A stretch of DNA of 64,000 nucleotides, taken from contig JADJYS010000001.1 in the NCBI GenBank assembly GCA_016719645.1, forward strand, positions 1 to 64,000, given 5' to 3'. The notes beneath the pieces are model-generated. The model had not been told where the DNA came from. It searched no databases and saw nothing but the letters and a program-made list of their open reading frames with translations. Every line of letters begins with the position of its first letter. The stretch's first letter is position 1. The stretch comes from a bacterium. GTDB taxonomy: Bacteria; Krumholzibacteriota; Krumholzibacteriia; LZORAL124-64-63. The position numbers and the translations under genes are program-made. Below, piece by piece: positions 7,725-14,689 of this stretch.

Positions 7725-8792
7725 ATGCGCGTCAAACGGATCACCCATCTGCTGCTGGCCGCCGGCCTGGCCCTGCTGGCGTCCGGCTGCGGCGACGACG
7801 ACCCGACCGGCCCGGCGATGTCCGGGCTGTCGATCCGCAGCGAGCCGGCCGGCCTCGGCGCCGCCTGGCAGCTGAGCGGCCCCGACGGGTTCAGCCTGTC
7901 GGCCGCCGGGGACACCACGCTCGCCGACCTGCCCGCCGGCTCCTACACCCTCGCCTGGCAGGACGCCGCGGGCTGGGAGACCCCGAGCCCGGCCGCGACG
8001 GTCCGGCAGCTGGAGTCGGGCGGCGCGGCGGCCTTCTTCGGGGTCTACCGGGCGCAGATCGGCCCCGCCATGGCCGTCGTGCCGGCGGGCGTCTTCACGA
8101 TGGGCAGCGGCCGCAACGAGCCGGGCCGCAACGACGACGAGTTCGCATCGGAGTACTACATCAACGACGCCTTCCGCATCTCCCGCTTCGAGGTGACCGA
8201 GGCGTTCTGGGATCTCGTGATGGGCGGCACCTCCGACTCGCGCCTGCCGAAGACCGGCGTGACCTGGTACGAGGCCCTCCAGTTCTGCAACGCCCTCTCG
8301 CTGCGGGAAGGCCTGACGCCGGTGTACGCGGGCTCGGGCACGACCTGGACCTGGAACCCGCTGAACGACGGCTACCGCCTGCCGCTGGAGGCGGAGTGGG
8401 AGTACGCCTGCCGCGCCGGCAGCGAGACCGAACTGGCCAACGGCAGCCTGACCAGCCTCGACTGCGAGCCCCTGGACCCGACGCTCGACGCGATCGGCTG
8501 GTCCTGCCAGAACTCCGGCTCCCCCGTCCACCGCGCCCACGAGGTGGGCCAGAAGCTGCCGAACGCCTGGGGCCTGTTCGACATGCACGGCAACGTCTGG
8601 GAGTGGTGCTGGGACAGCTACTACGAGACCGACTCCGAGGGCTTCCCGACGGGCGAGTCGCTCGGGCAGGTCAACCGCGGCGGCGCCTTCGACAACTTCG
8701 CCCGCTTCTGCCGCTCGGCCAACCGGCACTACACGGAGCCGGGGCGGGGCGAGGCTCACCGCGGCTTCCGCATTGCCCGTTCCGGTGAATAG
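7725..8792 (+). CDS. SUMF1/FGE-fold lipoprotein lacking the catalytic cysteine pair
   Basis: A 355-residue protein with a lipoprotein signal (LLLAAGLALLASGC, Cys24). A short beta-sandwich-like segment (residues 30-110) is followed by a formylglycine-generating-enzyme-type domain. This domain shows VVPAGVFTMGSG, RFEVTEAFWDLVMGG, VTWYEALQFCNALS, YRLPLEAEWEYACRAG, LFDMHGNVWEWCWD and NRGGAFDNFARFCRSANR...GFRIAR. True FGEs carry two catalytic cysteines just before the RCAARS-like segment. Here the only cysteine in that stretch is the one in FCRSANR, so sulfatase activation is unlikely. A structural or carbohydrate-binding role is more plausible. The stop codon is inside the left arm of repeat E1. 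Confidence 0.88.
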   Translation: MRVKRITHLLLAAGLALLASGCGDDDPTGPAMSGLSIRSEPAGLGAAWQLSGPDGFSLSAAGDTTLADLPAGSYTLAWQDAAGWETPSPAATVRQLESGGAAAFFGVYRAQIGPAMAVVPAGVFTMGSGRNEPGRNDDEFASEYYINDAFRISRFEVTEAFWDLVMGGTSDSRLPKTGVTWYEALQFCNALSLREGLTPVYAGSGTTWTWNPLNDGYRLPLEAEWEYACRAGSETELANGSLTSLDCEPLDPTLDAIGWSCQNSGSPVHRAHEVGQKLPNAWGLFDMHGNVWEWCWDSYYETDSEGFPTGESLGQVNRGGAFDNFARFCRSANRHYTEPGRGEAHRGFRIARSGE

Positions 8793-8930
8793 CTGAGGAC
8801 TCCCTTCCGGTGGGGGACGCGCGCCGGGCACATCCTGTGCCCGGCGCGCTCGACTTTCGGGTCCCTGCGCCCTCCTGGCGCAGGGACCCTCCAGACGCCC
8901 CCACCAGAAGGGAGTCCTCAGCTATTCACC
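8784..8930 (+). repeat. Structured repeat E1: long inverted repeat enclosing two hairpins
   Basis: Outer arms 8784-8816 and 8898-8930 pair at 32 of 33 positions. Inside are hairpin 1 (8819-8849, 14-bp perfect stem, loop TCC), linker TCGACTTT (8850-8857) and hairpin 2 (8859-8889, 13-bp perfect stem, loop CTCCT), then CTCCAGACGC. The left arm includes the last codons and stop of the preceding gene, and the right arm is their inverted copy. No T-tract follows, so it is not a standard terminator. Related copies lie at 12771-12907 (same strand) and 13000-13130 (opposite strand). Confidence 0.9.
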
Positions 8931-8935
8931 TCAAC

Positions 8936-8976
8936 TGGATATGGTGTGGGATCATGTGGTATTATGATACATCATA
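8936..8976 (+). promoter_or_regulatory. AT-rich putative promoter and palindrome before the FlgD-like gene
   Basis: TGGATA (8936-8941), 18-nt spacer, TATTAT (8960-8965). The -10 overlaps a perfect inverted repeat TATGAT-AC-ATCATA (8963-8976), a candidate operator. The stretch is strikingly AT-rich compared with its surroundings. Confidence 0.4.
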
Positions 8977-9006
8977 GGGAGTTGGGATGGGCATTGAGGG
9001 GGGAAG

Positions 9007-9390
9007 ATGAAACGGCGCTTCGGTAATTACATCTTGTTTATTTGCATGGTGTTGCTGGTTGCGGGCCTTGCGGGGGCCGCGGAGGGGCCGCCGGGGGCGC
9101 CGGGGCGGCCGGGGAGGGTCCGGTTGGAGCAGCCGTTCCCGCGGACGGCCGATCCGGCGGCGTTCGTGCCGTTCGAGGTGGACGGGCGGACCCACGTGAC
9201 GCTCGACGTGCTCGACGCGGCCGGGAATCCGGTCGTGCGGCTGGCCGAGGGGGTCTACGACGGCGGCCGCCACGCGGTGAGGTGGCGCGGCTGCGACGCG
9301 GAGGGGCGGCGGGTCGCGCCGGGGGTCTATACGGTGCGGATGAACGCGGGGGGCAGGGTGCGCACGCGGGTGTTGCCGGTGCTGGGGTGA
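9007..9390 (+). CDS. Small secreted protein consisting of one FlgD-like Ig domain
   Basis: A 127-residue product starting at ATG 9007 after GAGGGGGGAAG. It has a signal peptide (ILFICMVLLVAGLAGAAE), then a single domain of about 80 residues: RLEQPFPRTADPAAFVPF, VTLDVLDAAGNPVVRLAEG, GRHAVRWRGCDAEGRRV, APGVYTVRM. This is the FlgD Ig-like pattern usually found at the C terminus of large secreted proteins in FCB-group bacteria, where it resembles type IX sorting domains. Here it stands alone, with nothing to sort. It may be a remnant or a small structural module. The upstream region is AT-rich. Confidence 0.75.
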   Translation: MKRRFGNYILFICMVLLVAGLAGAAEGPPGAPGRPGRVRLEQPFPRTADPAAFVPFEVDGRTHVTLDVLDAAGNPVVRLAEGVYDGGRHAVRWRGCDAEGRRVAPGVYTVRMNAGGRVRTRVLPVLG

Positions 9391-9426
9391 TGCTTCCGAC
9401 CCGCCGGTCGACCTGTCGACGACCGG

Positions 9427-9456
9427 TTGACGCCCATCACTATTGAATCATAATAT
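9427..9456 (+). promoter_or_regulatory. Putative promoter of the discoidin/EF-hand lipoprotein gene
   Basis: TTGACG (9427-9432) with CATAAT (9449-9454, 16-nt spacer) or TAATAT (9451-9456, 18-nt spacer). Just upstream is GTCGAC-CT-GTCGAC inside a CCGGTCG/CGACCGG inverted repeat. Confidence 0.45.
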
Positions 9457-9526
9457 CCATTTGAGGGGTTCGAGGGGACGAGACCTGCCATCGTCAGCAC
9501 CATCAGCCGGCGAGGTCACGATCATC

Positions 9527-10414
9527 ATGACCATCACGACACGTGCATCCCATTTCACCATCACCGCGGTCCTGCTCGCGCTGTTCGCCTCGGGGTGCGG
9601 GCAGTCCGACACCAAGCCGGCCGGCGGACAGCCGGCCGCCGCGAACCGCGCCGCCGCCGTCGCCGCCGCGCCCGCGCCCAAGATCTCCGGCAGCGGCGAG
9701 TTCAACAACGCCGCGGCGCTGCTGCTGGACGGAACCATGCCCGCCGACCAGACCGCCTTCGACGCCGAGCAGTGCGTGCACTGGGTCGACCCGGCGGTCG
9801 GCTTCGTGATCGACCTCGGCGAGGTGCGCCGCGTCACGGGCGTCACGCTGCAGGTCGACAACAACGACGACTACGTGCTGGAGACCAGCCGCGACGGCGC
9901 CGCCTACGCCGCCTTCGCGACGATCCCGGCCGCCGCCGGCGCCAACGAGTGGGGGATGGAGACCCACAGCACGCTCTCCGGGCACGCGGGCGTCGTGCCG
10001 GCCGAGGCCCGCTACCTGCGGCTGCGGGGCAGCGAGGGCGACGGCGCCTACGGCGCCTCCGAGGTGAGGGTCGTCAGCGAGGCGCTCGTGGCGCCTGTCG
10101 CCTCCACACCTGCGACCGCAGCACCCACAACCGCAGCCGCCGTGCAGACCCAGGCGGCCCCGGCAGCGACGGCCGTCGCCCCGCCGCCGGCCGGCCGCCT
10201 CGACCCCGACGGCGGCGACATGTCCCTGGAGCAGGTCTTCGACACCGTGGACGCCAACCACGACGCCAAGCTGACCCGGACCGAATACGCGGCCATCTGG
10301 AAGGAAGGGACCGACGTCGACGCGAAATTCGCCTACTTCGACCGGGACCGCAGCGGCTTCATCGAGCGGCAGGAGTTCCTGACCCTGCCCGGCAAGCTGC
10401 GCGACGGCAAGTAG
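9527..10414 (+). CDS. Lipoprotein with a discoidin-like domain and a pair of EF-hands
   Basis: A 295-residue protein. ATG 9527 is chosen because it begins the lipoprotein signal (ITAVLLALFASGC, Cys24). Residues about 55-185 resemble an F5/8 type C (discoidin) fold: LLLDGTMPADQTAF, VGFVIDLGEVRRVTGVTLQV, YVLETSRDGAAYAAF, ARYLRLRGSEGDGAYGASEV. An Ala/Thr/Pro linker leads to two EF-hand loops of canonical 12-residue length, DANHDAKLTRTE and DRDRSGFIERQE. Calcium binding by these loops is well founded; the discoidin ligand (glycan or lipid) is unknown. A strong 14-bp hairpin follows the stop. Confidence 0.8.
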   Translation: MTITTRASHFTITAVLLALFASGCGQSDTKPAGGQPAAANRAAAVAAAPAPKISGSGEFNNAAALLLDGTMPADQTAFDAEQCVHWVDPAVGFVIDLGEVRRVTGVTLQVDNNDDYVLETSRDGAAYAAFATIPAAAGANEWGMETHSTLSGHAGVVPAEARYLRLRGSEGDGAYGASEVRVVSEALVAPVASTPATAAPTTAAAVQTQAAPAATAVAPPPAGRLDPDGGDMSLEQVFDTVDANHDAKLTRTEYAAIWKEGTDVDAKFAYFDRDRSGFIERQEFLTLPGKLRDGK

Positions 10415-10432
10415 CCGGCGCGCGAGGAACCC

Positions 10433-10469
10433 GACGCCCGCGGCCGGCGCCCGCCCGGCCGCGGGCGTC
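10433..10469 (+). terminator. Strong 3' hairpin after the EF-hand lipoprotein gene
   Basis: Perfect 14-bp stem (10433-10446 with 10456-10469) and a 9-nt loop, 18 nt after the stop codon. There is no T-tract, so it may stabilise the 3' end or act with Rho rather than terminate alone. Confidence 0.45.
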
Positions 10470-10480
10470 CCGCGTCCCGG

Positions 10481-10509
10481 TGGACAGTTCGCCCGTCGCT
10501 GCCTATCCT
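10481..10509 (+). promoter_or_regulatory. Putative promoter of add-pfp
   Basis: TGGACA (10481-10486), 17-nt spacer, TATCCT (10504-10509), 43 nt before the adenosine deaminase ATG. Confidence 0.5.
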
Positions 10510-10552
10510 TGTGCCAGCAAAAAACGAGCAAGAAAGACACAAGGGAGGTGGC

Positions 10553-11584
10553 ATGAACGCCACGCACCGACGCGAATTCCTCGCGACCCTCCCGCTGGCC
10601 GAGCTGCACCGCCACTTCGACGGCGCCATCCGGCCGGCCACGCTCTGGGAGATGTCCGAGAAGTACTACTCCGCGGTGCCGGGTCTCGACTTCGAGGCCT
10701 TCCGGCACTACCTGCAGTGGGACGACGCCCAGGACCGGTCCCTGATCGACTACCTGGACAAGTTCCACGTGCCGCTGCAGTACACCCAGTTCTACGACAC
10801 CATCAAGCGCGTGGCCTACGAGATCGCCGAGGACGCCTACGCCGACGGGATCCGGCTGCTGGAGCTGCGCATCAACCCGCTGATCCACCGCCGCGCCGGG
10901 CTGTCGAACCGCCAGGTGCTGAACGCCACGCGCAAGGGCCTGATGCGCTTCGCCGACGCGCACCCCGACTTCCGCTGCGGCATCGTGGTGATCGCCATGC
11001 GCAGCCACGGCGGCAACATGGCGAAGATCCTGCTGCGCGAGATCGTCGGCGAGAAGGAGCAGTACCACTCCCGCGTCGGGGTGGTCGGCTTCGACATCGC
11101 CGGGCCGGAGTCGCCCTTCCCGCCCGTGCTGTTCCGCGAGGCCTACGAGCTGGCCGCGCGCATGGGCCTGCACCGCACCGTCCACGCCGGCGAGAGCGAG
11201 GGCCCGGGGCGCATCTGGGAGGCGCTGGACAACCTGGGGCCGCAGCGCATCGGCCACGGCACCTCGGCCGGCCGCGACCAGGAGCTGATGCGGCGCCTGG
11301 CGCGCGACGGCGTCTACCTGGAGGTCTGCCTCAGCTCCAACGTGCAGACCGGCGCGGTCGCCGACCTGCGCGACCACCCGCTGCCGCGCTTCCTGGACGC
11401 GGGCGTGAAGGTCGCGCTCTGCACCGACAACCCCACCGTCTCGAGCACGACCCTGTCGCGCGAGTACGAGCTGGCGATGGACCTGTTCGGCCTGACCGAG
11501 GACGACGTGCGCGCCCTGGCGGAGATGTCCTGCCGCGGCACGTTCCTGGGCGAGGGCTGCCACTGCTACGGGTCGGCGGGCTGA
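10553..11584 (+). CDS. add: Adenosine deaminase family protein
   Basis: Purine salvage enzyme: adenosine (possibly another 6-aminopurine compound) plus water to inosine plus ammonia. The 343-residue length is normal. Metal and active-site motifs are present: LHRHFDGAIRP (two His ligands), RTVHAGES (His ligand and catalytic Glu region), RIGHGTSA, and LCTDNPTVSSTTLSREYELA (catalytic Asp). ATG 10553 follows a strong AGGGAGGTG. Close relatives include adenine and cytokinin-type deaminases, and the exact substrate is not settled. The phosphofructokinase gene starts 23 nt downstream and is probably co-transcribed. Confidence 0.88.
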   Translation: MNATHRREFLATLPLAELHRHFDGAIRPATLWEMSEKYYSAVPGLDFEAFRHYLQWDDAQDRSLIDYLDKFHVPLQYTQFYDTIKRVAYEIAEDAYADGIRLLELRINPLIHRRAGLSNRQVLNATRKGLMRFADAHPDFRCGIVVIAMRSHGGNMAKILLREIVGEKEQYHSRVGVVGFDIAGPESPFPPVLFREAYELAARMGLHRTVHAGESEGPGRIWEALDNLGPQRIGHGTSAGRDQELMRRLARDGVYLEVCLSSNVQTGAVADLRDHPLPRFLDAGVKVALCTDNPTVSSTTLSREYELAMDLFGLTEDDVRALAEMSCRGTFLGEGCHCYGSAG

Positions 11585-11607
11585 GCCGCCGGGAAGGAAG
11601 GACCGAC

Positions 11608-12765
11608 ATGGCCCGCAAGAAGAAGATCGCGATCCTCACCGGCGGCGGCGACGTCCCGGGCCTGAACGCCTGCATCAAGCAGGTCGTCTGGCGCGCGCTG
11701 CAGGAGGGCTGGGAGGTGCTCGGGCTGCGCCGCGGCTGGGAGTCCCTGTCCGGCTACAAGCCGGGCGAGCCCGAGTGGAACGCCCGCTGGCTGCAGCCGC
11801 TGACCTGGAACACCGTGCGCACCATCGACCGCACCGGCGGCACCTTCCTGCACTCCTCGCGCACCAACCCGGCGAAGGTGCGCGAGAAGGACATGTTCGA
11901 GCACGTCAAGCGGGCGGGCATGACCTACCCCGCCGACATCACCGAGCACGTGCTCGCCGCGCTGCAGGACATGCAGGTCGACGCCCTGATCCCCATCGGC
12001 GGCGACGACACCCTGAGCTACGCCGCGCGCCTGCACGAGACGGGCTTCCCGATCATGGCCGTGCCCAAGACCATGGACAACGACGTCTACGGCACCGACT
12101 ACTGCATCGGCTTCGGCACGGCGGTCACGCGCTCGGTCGAGGCGATCACGCAGCTGCGCACGCCCATCGGCAGCCACGAGCGCATCGGCATCGTCGAGCT
12201 GTTCGGCCGCAACAGCGGCGAGACGGCCCTGATCGTCAGCTACCTGGCCGGGGTCGACCGCTCCATCATCTCCGAGGTGCCGTTCGACATGGAGTCCCTG
12301 GCGGAGAAGCTGCTGGAGGACAAGCGCCAGAACCCCAGCAACTACGCGATCATGACCATCAGCGAGGGGGCGCAGGAGATCGACGGCACGATCCACCAGC
12401 AGGGCGAGGCCGACGCCTACGGCCACCGCAAGCTCGGCGGCATCGGCAAGCACACCGCCGACGAGATCAAGCGGCGCACCGGCGTGGACATCATGTACCA
12501 GTCCCTGGGCTACCTGATGCGCTGCGGCGCCCCGGACGCCATGGACCGCATGGTGGCGATGAACTTCGGCAACCTGGCCATGGACCACCTCATCGCCGGC
12601 CGCAGCGGCTACATGACGGCCCTGCAGTTCGGCAAGTACACGGCCGTGGACCTGGCCTCGATCGTGGCGGGGACCAAGCGGGTGGACGTCGCCAAGTACT
12701 ACGACACCCGCGAGTACCGCGCTAGGATCCACGATGTCGAGGGCCTGCCCATGTTCCTGACCTGA
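11608..12765 (+). CDS. pfp: 6-phosphofructokinase, residues of the PPi-dependent type
   Basis: Phosphorylates fructose 6-phosphate to the 1,6-bisphosphate. The 385-residue product has GGGDVPGLNACIKQ at the N terminus, LIPIGGDDT and VPKTMDND. The two positions that separate ATP from PPi enzymes (Gly104 and Gly124 in E. coli PfkA) are here Asp134 and Lys154, with the same 20-residue spacing. By established family knowledge this predicts pyrophosphate as donor and a reversible reaction. ATG 11608 follows GGAAGGA. The stop at 12763-12765 is 5 nt before repeat E2. Confidence 0.9.
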   Translation: MARKKKIAILTGGGDVPGLNACIKQVVWRALQEGWEVLGLRRGWESLSGYKPGEPEWNARWLQPLTWNTVRTIDRTGGTFLHSSRTNPAKVREKDMFEHVKRAGMTYPADITEHVLAALQDMQVDALIPIGGDDTLSYAARLHETGFPIMAVPKTMDNDVYGTDYCIGFGTAVTRSVEAITQLRTPIGSHERIGIVELFGRNSGETALIVSYLAGVDRSIISEVPFDMESLAEKLLEDKRQNPSNYAIMTISEGAQEIDGTIHQQGEADAYGHRKLGGIGKHTADEIKRRTGVDIMYQSLGYLMRCGAPDAMDRMVAMNFGNLAMDHLIAGRSGYMTALQFGKYTAVDLASIVAGTKRVDVAKYYDTREYRARIHDVEGLPMFLT

Positions 12766-12770
12766 TCATC

Positions 12771-12907
12771 ACCCTCGTCAGAGGCGACGAGCCGGGACCC
12801 GCGCCCCCGCCGCCTCCTGCGGCGGGGGCGCTCGACACTCCGGCCCTGACGCCCTCCTGGCGTCAGGGCCTGCGTGACGGTCCCGGCTCGTCGCCTCTGA
12901 CGAGGGT
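12771..12907 (+). repeat. Structured repeat E2: long inverted repeat enclosing two hairpins
   Basis: Outer arms 12771-12799 and 12879-12907 are perfectly complementary over 29 bp. Hairpin 1 (12801-12831) has a 13-bp stem with loop CTCCT. The linker TCGACACTCC (12832-12841) leads to hairpin 2 (12842-12870), a 12-bp stem with loop CTCCT, then TGCGTGAC. Architecture, linker and loops match E1, but most stem bases differ in compensated pairs. It begins immediately after the pfp stop and has no T-tract. With E3 it fills most of the 388-nt gap before the next gene. Confidence 0.9.
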
Positions 12908-12930
12908 GGCGACCAGGTGCAACAAGGGGC

Positions 12931-12959
12931 TGGCCTCGACACGCGCGGACGGCTACAGT
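12931..12959 (+). promoter_or_regulatory. Weak putative promoter between E2 and E3
   Basis: TGGCCT (12931-12936), 17-nt spacer, TACAGT (12954-12959). A transcript from here would carry E3 in the 5' leader of the glycosyltransferase gene. Confidence 0.3.
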
Positions 12960-12999
12960 CCCACCCACGATCGCACCGACACCGTGCGGTTGCGTCGCT

Positions 13000-13130
13000 C
13001 ACGCGTCACACCTGACCGTGGGCGGCGTCTGGAGCGGTCCGGAGCCAGGATGGCGGAGGACCGCGGAAGTCGAGCGAGCGCCGGCAGGAAGCCGGCGCGA
13101 GCGTCCGCCCACGGTCCGGCGTGACACGTG
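13000..13130 (-). repeat. Structured repeat E3, opposite orientation to E1 and E2
   Basis: Outer arms 13000-13025 and 13105-13130 pair at 23 of 26 positions. Read on the minus strand it has, in order, GACGC, hairpin 1 (13098-13078, 8-bp stem, loop TTCCT), the linker CTCGACTT, hairpin 2 (13064-13034, 7-bp stem, internal loop, 3 bp, loop ATCCT) and CTCCAGACGC. The linker and trailing motif match E1 exactly. On the plus strand the loops read AGGAA and AGGAT. It ends 23 nt before the likely GTG start of the glycosyltransferase gene. Confidence 0.85.
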
Positions 13131-13153
13131 TGCGGCACGACGGAGGGTTGTCG

Positions 13154-14689
13154 GTGGGATCTCGTGCGTGGGGACTGGTAGCTGCTTTCGCCGTGCTGAC
13201 GGCCGGCGCCGTGCTGCTCTGGGGCTACCAGACCGACGACACCTGGATCCACCTGCGCTACGCCCGCAACCTCGCCGAACGCGGCGAGTTCGCGTTCAAT
13301 CCCGGCGAGCCCAGCTACGGCTCGACCGCGCCGCTGTGGATCTTCTCCCTGGTCTTCCTGATGAAGCTGGGCCTCGCGCCGCTGGTCGCGGTGCGGCTGC
13401 TGGGGCTGCTGTCGGGGGCGGCGCTGCTGCTGGCGGCCGACCGGCTGCTGTCGCGGCTGTCGCTGCCCGCGGCGTGGCGGCCGGCGCTGCTGGTGCTGGT
13501 CGCGGCGGACGCGTGGTTCCTGCGCTGGACGATGTCGGGCATGGAGACGCCGCTGGCCGGCGCCCTGCTGCTGGTGCTGCTGGGGCCGGCGGTCGCCGCG
13601 GGGCCCACGGCCTGGGTGGCCTGGGGCGCGGCCTGGGGGCTGGGCACGCTGGTGCGTCCCGAGCTCGCGGTGCTGGCGCCGACGGCGCTGCCGTGGTTGC
13701 TGTGGCTGCAGCGGCGCCGGCATCCCGGCCGCTCCGCCACCGCCTCGCTGGCGCAGGCCGCGGCGGGCTGGCTGCTGGTGGCCGGCCCCTGGTTCGTCTA
13801 CGCCCGCTTCGCGTTCGGGCGGATCGTCCCGGGCACCGCCGCGGCCAAGAGCTACGCCCCGAACCTGGATCCCGCCAGCCTCGCCAGCCACCTGGCCCGC
13901 TCCCTGGAGCAGATCGGCGTGGTGCAGGGGGCGCTGTGGCTGGGGCTGCTGTTCGTCGCGCTGCGCTTCCTGGCCGCGCGGCGGCGCGGCGAGGCGGGCG
14001 GGGAGGGGCCCACCTTCGGCCCCCGCGCGCTGGCGCTGGCGGGGATCGCCCTGACCTGGACCGCGGCGCTGGTGGGCGGCTACGCCGTGAAGCAGGTCTG
14101 GACCATCTCGCGCTACCTGTCGCCGCTGCACGCGCCGCTGCTGCTGGCCGGCGCCGCGCTCGCGGCGGCCATGGTCCGGCGCATGCCCGCGCACGCCGGC
14201 GCCGCGCGGCGCGTCCTGGCGGCGACCGCGGTGCTGGCGCTGCTGGGCAACGGCGCCCTGCTCGCGGTCAAGGTGCGCCCCTACGCGACGACCTTCACCC
14301 GCGGCATCGCGGAGTGCCTGACCGGGACGGGGCTGTGGCTGCGGGACAACACGCCGCCCGACGCGGTGGTCGCGGCGGTGGACATCGGGGCGGTGGGCTA
14401 CGCCAGCGAGCGGCGCATCATGGACCTGGCGGGGCTGGTCAGCCCCGGGGTGCGCTCGCTGGGACGGGACATGGGGTTCGAGGCGATGGTCGCCAGCGGC
14501 CGCTGGCTGGAGCTGGAAGTGCCGGACTACCTCTTCGACCGCACGCTGGGGCCGCCGCGCTGGGCGGGGCGCACGGTCGGCGGCGTCGAATTCGTGCTGC
14601 TGGAGACCTGCGGGATCGCCTCGGTGGGCCTGCGCGAGGCCGAGCCCTGGACCTTCGCCCTGTACCGCCTCGTCGACCGCCGGGACTAG
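13154..14689 (+). CDS. Multi-spanning membrane glycosyltransferase-like protein (GT-C fold)
   Basis: A 511-residue polytopic protein with about ten hydrophobic segments. The first periplasmic loop carries the acidic pair and surroundings typical of GT39/GT83-like enzymes (TDDTWIHLRYARNLAERG, FNPGEPSYGSTAPLW). After the last helix (~residue 380) there is a soluble tail with LWLRDNTPPDAVVAAVDIGA and GYASERRIMDLAGLVSP, a pattern seen in hypothetical membrane mannosyltransferase-like proteins. GTG 13154 is preferred because GGAGGG lies 6 nt upstream; the GTG at 13121 is inside repeat E3. It probably uses a polyprenyl-linked sugar; the acceptor is unknown. It ends convergently with the phosphatase gene, sharing CTAG. 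Confidence 0.75.
   Translation: MGSRAWGLVAAFAVLTAGAVLLWGYQTDDTWIHLRYARNLAERGEFAFNPGEPSYGSTAPLWIFSLVFLMKLGLAPLVAVRLLGLLSGAALLLAADRLLSRLSLPAAWRPALLVLVAADAWFLRWTMSGMETPLAGALLLVLLGPAVAAGPTAWVAWGAAWGLGTLVRPELAVLAPTALPWLLWLQRRRHPGRSATASLAQAAAGWLLVAGPWFVYARFAFGRIVPGTAAAKSYAPNLDPASLASHLARSLEQIGVVQGALWLGLLFVALRFLAARRRGEAGGEGPTFGPRALALAGIALTWTAALVGGYAVKQVWTISRYLSPLHAPLLLAGAALAAAMVRRMPAHAGAARRVLAATAVLALLGNGALLAVKVRPYATTFTRGIAECLTGTGLWLRDNTPPDAVVAAVDIGAVGYASERRIMDLAGLVSPGVRSLGRDMGFEAMVASGRWLELEVPDYLFDRTLGPPRWAGRTVGGVEFVLLETCGIASVGLREAEPWTFALYRLVDRRD

Noticed and set aside
9007..9390. Evidence for a type IX secretion system
   Set aside because: The FlgD-like domain resembles sorting domains, but no por/gld genes are in the window and the domain is not attached to a cargo protein.
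12771..12907. E2 as a tRNA-like cloverleaf, integron attC site or CRISPR repeat
   Set aside because: Only two internal hairpins, no anticodon or T-arm features, no attC core sites, no regular spacers and no cas or integrase genes nearby.
8784..13130. E1, E2 and E3 as ordinary rho-independent terminators
   Set aside because: No T-tract follows any copy, two internal hairpins and a conserved linker are unnecessary for termination, and E3 lies upstream of a gene in reverse orientation.
12911..13153. GTG 13121 as the start of the glycosyltransferase gene
   Set aside because: It lies in the right arm of E3 and has no ribosome-binding site; GTG 13154 has GGAGGG at good spacing.
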